A stretch of DNA of 10,033 nucleotides, taken from the NCBI GenBank assembly GCA_004151065.3, contig NWUY0300027039.1, positions 28,461 through 38,493 of the forward strand, read 5' to 3'. The notes below the pieces were generated by a model. It was not told the DNA's origin. It did not search any database and saw nothing but the letters and a program-made list of their open reading frames with translations. The position numbers were made by a program, and so were the translations under genes. The stretch is from Larix sibirica. Its lineage: Eukaryota > Streptophyta > Pinopsida > Pinales > Pinaceae. Shown in pieces: positions 1-9,092 of this stretch; position 1 is the stretch's first letter; every line of letters begins with the position of its first letter.

Positions 1-170
1 TTAATTAGTTGAGTTATTAGTTAATTCTAGTTTGACTAGGACACTTGGTTGTCCCATAGTATTGGACAGTAGTATTGTTGTGATGTAATCCTATATAAGC
101 TTATGGTTAATAATCAGAAGGTAATCAATATGCTCACTTGTGTTCTATTCTTTTCTGTCTTCATATTTTG
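1..170 (+). mobile_element. Probable 3' part of an LTR (U3 end to R/U5), left end outside the window
   Basis: The sequence has the layout of a plant LTR promoter end. An AT-rich stretch is followed by a TATA-like box at 91-98 (ctatataa), then about 20-30 bases later by the segment ttaataatcagaaggtaatc, and then by a T/C-rich tract (about 140-170) ending in tttgaca. Plant Copia-type LTRs often have this order. No clear primer-binding site (tggtatcagagc or similar) follows at 165-200, so the downstream internal region is either lost or unrelated. The LTR start lies outside the window. An ordinary AT-rich promoter fragment is the alternative. Confidence 0.33.
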
Positions 171-1530
171 ACAAATCTTAGTGGTCTCTTGTATTAAATA
201 TTGAAGATTTAACCATGAACAACAAAATATATTAAAGTATATCCAAGGTATATCACGAAACACAAGTCATTTGGAGAGGGTGAGCACTACATTTTCTCGA
301 ACTCCGTTCCATCAGAATGCACGATTTTAGAACTGACAGAGTCTTTTTATTGTTTTTATTATCATAGTTCTTGTGCCATAATCACTCATGGGAAACTCAT
401 GATTGTACGGTCATGCATTTGGGTAAATATTTAGTTTGGGGAGAAAAAACTAAGGTTCATATAGATGTTGTGCAGAAGATTCTATATTTAGTTTCTTAGT
501 AGAAATTTAAGCTCCAATGTTTATTTATTTTATATGTTAGGAGTCCTTGTTTGTTATCTCTAAAATGAACATGGAAACTTTAACCATCTGACCTACCATA
601 TACATCTAAGGTTTTTAATTCAGGGCATTGTTTTGCATACATATTTTTATTTCTAACTTTTTATTTTACTTTCAAAATGGGACTAGCAATCTTTCTTTCA
701 AGTTGTAAATCTCTGTATTCTGGAGTCAAAGATATTTGGTAAGGCCTTAAATCCGCATCAAATTCATTAAGCTAAGATAAGAGATCTTTCTTTCACGTTT
801 AGTTTCTCCAAGGAAAGGTAGAGGCAAATTGAAATTAGTCAAAGGCATTATAGGAATGGGGAAGGACGAGGATCAAACCCTGCAAATGGGCATTGTAGCT
901 AATCACTAGTGCAATAAATTCATGAGTCAATTAAGAGCTATTTTATTATTCATATAGCACATGTAAATCTAATTATTTATGGTGCCTCTGTTTCTTAGTT
1001 TTCTTGTTGATTTGATGCAAAATTATATTCTAGATATATGTATGCATTTTGGTATTATCAAATATACCAATTCTGAATTCGTTCTATATTCTTTAGAAAT
1101 AAATATGTAGTTGAATTATAAATGACTAGCTAGGAGTGAATCTATCTAGAATATTTAGAAATAATGTCAAAGTATTCTATGCAGAAACGACAACGCTTTC
1201 AAAGGAAGCATTGCTTTTGTGAAGAGGATAGGGACTACATGTTTCAATTCAAACATACATATGAACAACTTTCAATTCTATATAGAAACGACAAAATATA
1301 GTTCTTACTCAAATAATTATTTTTTTAAATGAAATAACAAATGCAGTTAGTAAATGAAACAATTTTAATTCAGTAAATTAAGCTATAACAAATAACTAAC
1401 TACGTACTTACTTCAAATCACCAAAGATGAAAAAAGTTCAAGCGACCCCAACGGACATGGCAACACTAACAATGCATTGTAACATAAAATTTAGTTAAGC
1501 CTATGCAAATATTTACTTAAATTTGAATGG
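171..1530. other. Gene-free AT-rich intergenic sequence
   Basis: No open frame of useful length, no RNA gene and no clear transposon protein signature was found on either strand. Stops are dense in all frames. One short basic reading at about 783-908 (plus strand, no ATG, containing SPRKGRGKLK) is the only stretch with coding flavour, and it is too short to call. A small repeated phrase, agaaacgacaa, occurs at about 1182 and about 1283. The region is probably old, unrecognisable repeat DNA. Confidence 0.6.
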
Positions 1531-1563
1531 GAAATGGCAATGAACGATGTAGGGTGGTGCAGT

Positions 1564-1603
1564 GGACCGTGGGGAACAACACGGAACTATGGGGAACAAC
1601 TAC
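1564..1603. repeat. Short tandem duplication, period about 20 bp
   Basis: Two adjacent copies of a G/A-rich unit are present. The first is ggaccgtggggaacaacac and the second is the same unit with small changes (ggaactatggggaacaacta followed by c). A third partial start, ggacctt, follows. The core ggggaacaac is identical in both copies. It is a local slippage-type duplication with no sign of coding. Confidence 0.7.
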
Positions 1604-1716
1604 GGACCTTGAAACATGTGCTAGTGGTGCAAGCTGAGATGAACCTTGAACCATTCATATAATCACCTACATTTAACGAAGCATTAACTAACCTCCCCAC
1701 TTCCCAAGAGCTCTAT

Positions 1717-1814
1717 CGTTGGCCCAACAATAACGCTTTAAAGTACCATTCAATAGTATTGCAGTCGTTGGCCCATTAATAACGCTTCAAAGTACCATCC
1801 ACTAGTATTGTAGG
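1717..1814. repeat. Tandem duplication of a 49-bp unit
   Basis: Copy 1 is 1717-1765 and copy 2 is 1766-1814, directly abutting and without gaps. Both begin cgttggccca and share taacgctt and aaagtaccat. I count 7 mismatches in 49 positions, about 86% identity, so the duplication is not recent. Only two copies are present, which makes this a local duplication and not a satellite array. Nothing suggests a function. Confidence 0.85.
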
Positions 1815-2084
1815 TAAATAATATGTACTAGAATAATTAATGGGATAAATTTAAGAGTTATGTCAAAAAGTTTAGGATATATGAACAAATATACAACGTC
1901 AAATCCAATCGAATACAATAGTTACCTTCCACATGGACTAATAAGAACCAAATGAAGGATAAAATTTGAGAAAGAATCATAAAAATTAAAATCTGAATGG
2001 GAGGGATGATAAGAAATAGTTAATGAGATTGTAAGGTCCAAAACAAATTTGTGATATGAAAAGCTGAAAGATTTGAATTATCTA

Positions 2085-2196
2085 ATTATCTTTTTAAATA
2101 AAATAAAATTGTAAATATTTTATAAAATAAAATAAAATAAAATTTTAAAATATATGTTTGAATAATTTTGATTAATTAATTATTTAAAAAGATGAT
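2085..2196. repeat. Inverted repeat with 17-bp arms, AT-rich loop
   Basis: The left arm 2085-2101 (attatctttttaaataa) is complementary to the right arm 2180-2196 (ttatttaaaaagatgat) at 16 of 17 positions, with a loop of 78 bp. Outside the arms the match falls off. The loop contains the ATAAA tract. It could be the core of a decayed MITE or simply a chance pairing in very AT-rich DNA. There is no clear target-site duplication. Confidence 0.5.
2122..2141 (+). repeat. (ATAAA)4 microsatellite
   Basis: Four consecutive ataaa units occupy 2122-2141, followed by an imperfect fifth, within a longer A/T-only stretch. It is simple-sequence DNA of the kind common in plant intergenic regions and lies in the loop of the inverted repeat. 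Confidence 0.85.
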
Positions 2197-2661
2197 GATT
2201 ATTGATCACGATGGTTATTAATATTTATTGTGTAATATCCCCCAGTTTGAGTAACTATTTACTTAGTTTAAAATTTGGATTATGATTTTGAGCAGAAATA
2301 TGTTGTTATGTTAAAACTAAAAAGTGTGCAAGAAGGTTCTTGACACTTGTCCTTGAGTAAGGATTGTATTTTTGTAAGTAAGATTATGAGCCTTCTATTA
2401 AACATAAAAGTAAAAAATTACAACTGTCATAAATGAATAGTTTTCAACCTGCCTCTAGGAGAGACTAGGTTGTAAAAAACGTTTGGGATATATTTATTCT
2501 GGTGCAGTCTTGAAACAATTGATAGATAAAGGGGTTGACTAAAAACCTATAGACGATTTCTTTCCTATGACCGATTCTATATTATTGACTTTAGAATTTG
2601 AAAAATAGCCATTAATGGAAATATAACAAAAAACCTGGAAAGTGTGCAGAAAGTGACCCCA

Positions 2662-3855
2662 TTACATGGCAGTTTGGTCTTCATCCTCATCTATGATGAG
2701 TGGGTTGTTGCAGGAGCTCCCAACTGGAAAATATTTCAATGCCAACTTTAGGTCCAGACATCTCGATATGATGTACATTTTTCCATCCGTAATTTTTTCA
2801 TGCTCCTCTAGTCTCAGAATGCAGTTAGATTTTGCTTGAGGTTGACGATTTTCATGTTTCAATGCATGAGGAACCAACTTAGCAAAGATTTGGTGACCTG
2901 GATTAGAACCACTAGGTGCTCGTATAGTGTAACCATGTTCCTAGTATCTCTTGGATTTTGTATCCAGTCTTCCAAAGGATTGAAGCTCACTTTTTCTTGG
3001 AAGAACGCACTGTTATGCTCCAAATCATGTGCTTCCCTATTCATGTCCTCATCTTCTTTCTCAACATTACTAGGGTTGAGGACAACTCCGACAGTGGCCT
3101 CAATTCCTCCTCTAGATTGTCAATTTCCTTCCTTTGGTCACCCAGGATATGACCAAATCATAAATTTCTTCATCCAGTATTAGCAAGCGGTCGTAGAGAG
3201 CCTTCAAATAGCGTGAGTCCCCTTGATCAATAATCCAGTTCTCCAAGGTTTGTAATTCATCCACCTCTTGGAAAATGATAGTCTCCTGCCATATTTTTTA
3301 CTCCATTATTTTAATTTCAATTTTATAGGCATGAGGGATGGCATCCTTGTAGTGGTCCACAGCCGCAACCGATATAAGTTGGTTTATGGTGGGATTCTAA
3401 AGCTCGCCCCTTGCTCTTTTCTTCCTCGTGCCGCACACCATGGTCCAACTCATGTTAATGCTCTTCTGATGCTCGTCACTGTCTAATTCTTTGTTTACAG
3501 TTATGAGAATGAGGGTGAATTCTAATCTATCTTTGGGATTGATGCCCCAAATTGTTTCCATAATTTCCCTGACCCTATTTGTGTGGGTGAAATATAACTT
3601 AGACATGTCATTGTACTGTCTCCTCTCACTTATTGTTCTAACCGATATGCTCAGGTACAGTTGCACAAGTTGTAGCAGATTAGGGTGGTGGATCATTGAT
3701 TGGGGCTACTTTGGTCCATGTACTCTGCATTGGATAGCCTCTTCCTCGTGTCCATTTAGGGCCATGTGACCCATCATGGCATCCTAGATGGGGCCCCTCC
3801 TTGAGGTGTCCTCAATATGAGCTGGGGCATTCTGAGTGGGCCATGTATCTTCCAT
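2662..3855 (-). pseudogene. Unrecognised broken protein-coding remnant, about 400 codons
   Basis: I do not recognise the family. Reading the minus strand from the ATG at 3855-3853 (good plant context, aagcATGG), one frame stays meaningful to about 3122. It is interrupted only by TAG at 3786-3784, TAG at 3708-3706, TAG at 3399-3397 and TAA at 3300-3298. After about 3122 the coding sense continues with frame changes near 3122, 3060 and 2880. It ends at a TAA at 2664-2662 after an acidic tail (DEDEDQTAM). Visible parts are a polar N-terminus; a segment with RVREIMETIWGINPKDRLEF at about 3582-3523; a basic patch KKRARGE, NLS-like, at about 3423-3403; and two copies of an LE-W-I...D-R...LY motif (3246-3151 and 2975-2880). 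Local GC is raised: 34 of 60 bases at 3781-3840 are G or C, against AT-rich flanks. It may be a captured gene, a transposon accessory ORF or a retropseudogene. No intron is evident. The decay state argues it is not functional. Confidence 0.6.
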
Positions 3856-4287
3856 GCTTAGCCTATGTGGGTGCCTTGGGTAAGGAATGTTTTAAAAGAC
3901 ATTTTCTAAATATTATTAATGACAAAAAACAATAGTTGGAATGGCCATGAATAGAGATGACTATGACTCCATGAATGGGGAACACAATCCTACTAACTAG
4001 GAGAGAGATTATAAGTTTCATGAGACAAAAATATTGAACTAACACCCTGAAATATAGGGGTGAAACCAAGTCTATGAATTTCCCAAGGAGAGGGAAAACC
4101 TTTGGAGGTAAGACCTAGGAAATCAAATCTATAAATGAGCATATGAGAGGAGGAAGGATGCTTCCAAGTATGTTGAGAAGTATTGATGTGTGAGCACTTG
4201 AAGAGTGTTAGGTAACTTCTGTGAAAATTTCCGTGAGTGAACTAATTTGGATATTTTTATAAAATTTATGTGATTGAACAGAGATAG

Positions 4288-4485
4288 ACACATATTGTTC
4301 AATATGGTTATTGGGATTGTGAACTAGTATAGGAGTGTGTTCGTCCTTATGAAGTCATAGTGCATGCTTGGGGGTGACTTGAGAAAGTAAGTTTTGGATG
4401 CTCAAAGTCTACGACTGGGAGGTACGTGGCCATCCCAACTGTTGTCCACAACTGTTTCACCAACCAAGCATTGTCACTATTTGTT
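4288..4485 (+). repeat. Dispersed repeat, copy 1 (orientation relative)
   Basis: This segment matches 9815-10001 in the same orientation. Both copies contain gggattgtgaa, gttcgtccttatgaagtcat, acttgagaaagtaa, ttttggatgctcaa and attgtcactatttgtt in the same order. Alignment by eye is good from 4304 (atggtta) to 4485, with scattered substitutions and an 11-base stretch (about 4457-4467) missing from the other copy. Homology ends at 4485. Here the sequence continues into T-rich DNA with a tataaatg box at about 4500-4507, whereas copy 2 is interrupted. I see no protein signature. It may be part of an LTR or untranslated transposon sequence. Confidence 0.85.
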
Positions 4486-4489
4486 TCAT

Positions 4490-6350
4490 GTTTTTTATCT
4501 ATAAATGTTTATTTGTTTATTCACTAATATTGTATATAATTCATTTCATTTCGAATTAGAATAGTCTCTATTATTCATCAAGGTTATACTATGTATCTAT
4601 TGTAAATGGGTAATTGTATATGAAACGATTTGAAATTAAAGGAAATATTTCTCATTTCAGTTAGTCCTAGTTAGCTTTATATTATTGTTGTCATCATTTT
4701 CAATCAATTATATGGATAAGATATCATCTAGGGTTAGCAAGAAATAGGTCACATTTTTTCATTTATCTTTATTAATATTCTCAATATTTTTCTACAATGT
4801 TGTTGTAACTAGCTCCTAGGGTCAATCAATAACCATGAGGTAATATGTAACATGCAGTAAAATCTATTCTTCCTATTTATTTTCACACACAATATATATT
4901 TAGTTTAATCACATAACATAATATACAAGTTAAGTAGGATTAATTAAATAGTAACATCATATAGCCTTAATTTGTTTACAAGTATCATTGAATATATAGA
5001 ATATCATAGTTAAATGCTAATAACATTGTTAAAATTTAACATGTGAATACACAAAATCAAACTCAAGCAAGGGAACACTATGCAATTAAATGACATAGTA
5101 TTCTTTCATATGTGTAACTCGACTAAGTAACTCAGTATCATACTACTATCATAATTATATATAAACAATCGTGATCAAAGACCAATGTGTAAATATGAGT
5201 AGAGTATTTAAGTAGACCACTGGCTAAACAAAATGATCTTTTAAATAACAACTAGATATCAAACCAATCTTTCTTATGAGTCGTTTTGTAAGACACAATA
5301 ATATATACAAGTATAATAGTAGACAATTGCTCTACACATTCAAACAATAACTACAAAGTGAAATCAAAGGTTTTTATAACAGCTAGCAACCTACCAAATA
5401 AAATAACAATTGTATCGAGGGTTGATATGATAGAATAAGAAACATTCAGTCAAATAAAAGGAAACCCTTTGGCTCATGCAAGCCTCTATACAAAACCTAT
5501 AACAATCGAACAACATATTTAAATAAAGAAGAACAATCAAATGGTAAACCATAGATTTGAACCTAGACTGCCAATGAATTACAAGTTGAAGCAATCACAC
5601 AAATTGTGAACCCAAACCCTTATTCGCTTTGTGTGATTTATGTGTGTGTGCAAAGGTATTATGTTAAAACTTTGTATAAGAAAGAAGACAGTCACAGACA
5701 AGAAACTTGGGTGAACAAATAACAAGAATACATAATACAAGTTTAGCACCGCCAAGGCGTACTTAGGGTTCAAAGACCCCGGCAGAAAACAATAACCAAC
5801 ATAAGAAAAACAATGAAAGGACTAATCATTCGGCCGTGAACAATCCAAGAAGCGTAACTAATAATGCTATAGGTAGTCATAACAGGGTTGTGAACCTGTG
5901 ACTATGCAAATGAGTAATAGTGGAATTCCAATTTAAACACCTACATGAAAACGAAATAGTGACTCGCACCCATAATTTTCCCCTCACTCCATCAAATGAT
6001 TAAAATGTCGTATTGAGAATACCAATAGTTACAAGATAAAATAGTAGAATCTTTAGTAAACTGGTAGTGAAGCTTGAAACAAAAACCCCAAACTTCCAAA
6101 GGTTACATAGCTAAGTCCATGATACATTAACCCGAAACTACCATCAAAACAAGTTACAGTAAGAGTTGTAGAGCCATACAATTCGAAGCCGACATATAAA
6201 TAACACTCATACAATGACAAAGTATTAACAAAAGGACATGTATATATAGTTGTATTCAGTACAAAGAACAAGCTGGGGTATAAAGGACCCACGACGTTTA
6301 CATTGTCTCTAAATAATAGTAGGCCATGCAATGGCCAAGATTTAACTTAA
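4490..6350. other. Gene-free AT-rich sequence, A-biased on the plus strand in its second half
   Basis: Only short minus-strand open frames occur (for example 5391-5594 and 5579-5773). Their translations are hydrophobic and low in complexity, as expected from T-rich DNA, with no family signature. From about 5380 the plus strand has far more A than T: 5761-5820 has 30 A against 7 T. A short GT run lies at 5639-5650. No RNA gene or transposon protein was recognised. It is probably non-coding repeat sequence, possibly the body of a long LTR or a transcribed non-coding region on the minus strand. Confidence 0.55.
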
Positions 6351-6414
6351 AATGCCCATTGGGATCTACAAACAAAAATATAACACTAGGGTGCTCAATA
6401 ACCCCTTTCATTCA

Positions 6415-6725
6415 AGGAACTTGAGTAACTGTCCATTGAGAGAGTCGTCAAAGCCACGAACGAGCCACCTGTAATCCCTGCCAAGAAGATGACAATAAAA
6501 CATCAATACCAGCAAGAGATATTGCATGAAGTAATGAGAAAAAGGGAAAAACTTGAAAACATTGCTTTAAACTTAAAACTAGTTACCTGAATGTGGGATG
6601 AAGAGAGCAGGGCTCAACCAATTTCTTGGAGGGTGACCACGATCGCATTGTAATGAAGCCTAACATCTGGAACAAAGCATCCAATGAGGCGGAGAAGACA
6701 TAATCTATTTGATGGGTTCCTCACA
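6415..6725 (-). other. Possible two-exon minus-strand coding or transcript fragment with a 109-bp intron
   Basis: On the minus strand a strong donor (cag|gtaact, intron starting at 6586) is followed 109 bases later by a strong acceptor (tcatcttcttggcag|gg, intron ending at 6478). The putative intron is AT-rich with a T/C tract before the acceptor. The upstream reading, from about 6720 to 6587, is open for some 44 codons (it includes LVEPCSLHPTF). Across the junction the same frame continues for about 23 codons (DYRWLVRGFDDSLNGQ) to a TGA at about 6412. A TGA also lies just upstream, at about 6723-6721, so no full gene is visible and there is no clear start. The product is unknown. A chance arrangement in transposon DNA remains possible. 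Confidence 0.25.
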
Positions 6726-6729
6726 GATA

Positions 6730-7341
6730 TGCTAAGGACCCATCATTAGTCGATAGTAATTAGAAGGGTAAAATTAAATAACTAACTCAAAACAAAGGCC
6801 AATACCAAGCTAATCACTCCATTGTAACAAAGAAACTCATAGGGGCAATATTATCAAGTATATACTCAATCATCAGAAGAGAAGCGACTCCATGAATTAA
6901 CTAGAGCCAAATATTAGGCAAGAGATAGGAGGATTCAAAAAAATAGACCAAAATTCAACACCAGAAACCCATACAATGTAAACCCTTACGTCAATTAGCC
7001 AATTCTATTCAAGAGTAAATGCTTCCACGTAGTACAAGATCCAAAAGGAAGTACGATTGTGGAAGGGTATGAAATCCAATACAGGGTGGTAGAATGGACC
7101 TATGTGCTAGTCGAGTTGGAATAGCTAAGTAAATTCCAGAACACCTCGAAGGGATTTTGGGTTTCAATGCACCATGACTCACTGTTGATTGAAGAGACGT
7201 AGCAGGAGGCCACCTCACTATACACTCAATCACAATAAAAATCCGTAGTAAAAAATTCAATGCATGCTAGGACATAATTAAGAATTGGATACGAAGGAGA
7301 TCCGGGTATTTGGAACTTCTATCAAGACTATACGACCGTGG
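6730..7341. other. Gene-free sequence before the gypsy remnant
   Basis: No supported ORF is present; the minus-strand open frame at 7009-7260 has no recognisable motif. The plus strand is moderately A- and C-rich here. Near 7320-7440 the composition changes to G- and T-rich, for example 22 G and 19 T in the 60 bases 7441-7500. I take this as the left edge of the inserted element. Confidence 0.5.
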
Positions 7342-7877
7342 TGTAATGTGAATGTGGTTAGCATAGTATAGGTAGAATTCCAAAGTCTTCCTTTGTCAGT
7401 GCTAAGGACTAAGGATGAAAACTTGCAATGTTGTTAGTAGTGGATGAGTCATGCAAGGGGATGGCCCCCTTTCATGGGTGTGACTTAGTTTTGGATGGGT
7501 ATGATATAAGTTGGTATTCCTTAATATTTGGAAAGGCTACACATGGTAATAGTTAGGGTAGTTTGAGTACAACCATAGGAGGGTAGGTCTAGAACTGAAG
7601 TTATAACTTCCACTAATGGTTCAAGTGGTAAGTTGTATAGTGGTAAGAATGGTTACCAAAGAAACATGGAATTAATGAAGTAGATCCTATTTTCGACAAA
7701 TAATTAATGAATTAACGACCACCATGCTAGAGGACTATGCCGAGTTAGAACAATAAAAGCATAAACTTTAAATGAGTTAAGGACATAGTAAGACGATAAT
7801 GGTGTAAAGCATCCTAGTGTTGTCATTAGGTCGCTTATATAGATTTCTTTTTAGTTGGTAAAATTGGAGACATTACA
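7342..7877 (+). repeat. Candidate 5' LTR of the gypsy remnant
   Basis: The right end is well placed. It ends acattaca at 7870-7877, two bases before a tRNA-Met type primer-binding site. The left end is inferred from tgtaatgt at 7342-7349, an exact inverted match of the last eight bases, in the TG...CA form of LTRs. It coincides roughly with a change in base composition. This gives a 536-bp LTR, a usual gypsy size. A TATA-like box lies at about 7833-7839 (ttatata), which is very close to the 3' end for an LTR promoter. There is no second LTR to align with. An alternative left end at 2231 is discussed in the findings. Confidence 0.42.
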
Positions 7878-7879
7878 TA

Positions 7880-7891
7880 TGGTATCATAGT
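7880..7891 (+). other. Primer-binding site for initiator tRNA-Met, degenerate
   Basis: The 12 bases tggtatcatagt match the usual plant initiator-Met primer-binding site tggtatcagagc at 10 of 12 positions. They lie two bases after the ..ca end of the LTR and about 160 bp before the gag start. In a working element this pairs with the 3' end of the tRNA to prime minus-strand DNA synthesis. The position fits the gag reading that follows, which strengthens the call. Confidence 0.75.
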
Positions 7892-8050
7892 TGTAGTTAC
7901 AATGCTTAGGGCCTATTGGGCTCCACGACACTTCTTGTTGTAAAACAAAATACAAATCTAACTATTGAAAATTATTTTTTGCACAAACAAGAAATATCAA
8001 TGTATATATAACAACATATTTATATATATAAATAGAAGCAAGGAGCATAC

Positions 8051-9092
8051 ATGTCATCCAACATGGAGAATGAACACATTCTGCAGGAAAACAATAATTT
8101 GTGCACACTTGGAGTTGATATAATAGTTGAAATTAATGAAGGGAATGAGTAGAGTACCCCATCTAAGGTCTTAGAGACCATGAGAAGCTTGATAGTTGAA
8201 TTGAAGAGTTATAAGGAAGATAATGAAAATCTTATGAAAGCACAAGAGGAGAAAAATGAACTAAATGAGGTATTGTTGCATAACATATACAAAATTAAGA
8301 AGCAAAAGACTAGTGATACACCAAATAATTTTCAATTATTATTAACTTCAGAAGAAAGTACTGACAAGATAGAAAATTCTGCTAATAAATAGGAAGTTGA
8401 AAGTACATAATCTAGTAGAGATGAGAAGTAGAATAGATCATCAAAAAGAAAAAGAAAATATAAGGATACAAAATTTTGAACGAAAAACAAAAGAATTTTA
8501 TGAGTTAAAATTAGGATAGATGTCAATGGAAGAACTGATCAATAAATTCTTGGAATTATTGCGGTATGTACCATATATCAAGGATGACAAATTATAAATT
8601 CATATTTTTCTGATCTATTTACCACCATCCTACAAGGACAAAATTAAATTTGACAACCTCAATACACTTGAAGAAACATTGTTAAAAGCTAGATTGTGCT
8701 ATGAATAGTACAAGCAAAGAGTTGAAACTCCAAGGGCGTGGAAGCAAAAGAAGCAGGTTAGATTCAACCATCATAAGAAGGGTTTCAAACCAACACCTTT
8801 CAATAACATGAATAGGGGTTATCAAGGAAATAGTTACAGAAATCGGCCAACAAATCATAATGGAGATAAGCCTAACAACTTTATGAATAAGAGGCCTAAT
8901 GAACCTGCTAAGGGACCCTTGAATTATTGGGGATGTGAGGAACCACATATTCTTAGAAACTATCCAAAATAGATCAATGCAAACAAAAGTGTGCATAATG
9001 TGCAAGAGGCCACCACAGTAAGTGACATTGACATAAGCATTCCAAAAATTTATGTTTCTCTAGATAACATGTAGGAAGAACATCGATCAACA
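8051..9092 (+). pseudogene. gag: Ty3/gypsy gag remnant with damaged zinc knuckle
   Basis: Gag is the capsid/nucleocapsid protein that packages element RNA in the cytoplasm. The start ATG at 8051 is in frame with the long open part at 8180-8392. This N-terminal part is polar, with a likely coiled coil rich in Glu, Lys, Asn and Leu (about 8180-8320). Stops occur at TAG 8150 and TAG 8390. Near 8440-8460 the frame shifts, and the reading then runs to 9092 with stops at 8517, 8595, 8706, 8970 and 9072. This part holds the end of the gag domain (MSMEELINKFLELL, then LPPSYKDKIKFDNL and LEETLLKARLCYE), a basic Asn/Arg-rich linker, and a CX2CX3HX4C knuckle at 8925-8963. In the knuckle the first and last Cys codons read TAT (Tyr), consistent with TGT-to-TAT changes. 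The gag domain is short before 8460, so an internal deletion is likely. Several stops sit where Gln is expected, as C-to-T decay would give. Confidence 0.78.

Larger units (their letters stand above)
1830..2640. other. AT-rich gene-free stretch with low-complexity sequence
   Basis: No ORF is supported. The part around 2080-2220 is extremely AT-rich and includes a hairpin-forming inverted repeat and an ATAAA tract, described separately. At 2231-2242 the sequence tgtaatatcccc resembles a plant gypsy LTR start. The rest, 2245-2640, has no recognised features and leads into the end of the minus-strand coding remnant. Confidence 0.6.

Noticed and set aside
783-911. Short plus-strand reading of about 42 codons with a basic SPRKGRGKLK stretch
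   Set aside because: No start codon, a stop at both ends and no homology that I recognise. Such a length is expected by chance.
2662-2877. Stand-alone 71-codon minus-strand gene
   Set aside because: Its apparent first codon is TTG, not ATG, and the reading continues the longer broken remnant after a frameshift. It is the C-terminal end and not a separate gene.
2836-3183. Plus-strand open frame of 115 codons
   Set aside because: It lies opposite the minus-strand coding remnant. Its translation is Cys/Ser/Phe-rich without motifs, as expected for an antisense shadow.
3491-3769. Plus-strand open frame of 92 codons
   Set aside because: It is the shadow of the best-preserved part of the minus-strand remnant. 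No domain is visible.
5391-5773. Two hydrophobic minus-strand open frames that look membrane-like
   Set aside because: The hydrophobicity follows from T-rich DNA. There is no conserved motif, the lengths are short and the frames differ.
6053-6331. Minus-strand open frame of 92 codons with hydrophobic stretches
   Set aside because: No recognisable family. The A/T strand bias alone explains the open frame and the Phe/Leu/Tyr content.
8682-9005. Minus-strand open frame of 107 codons
   Set aside because: It lies antisense to the clear gag zinc-knuckle region.
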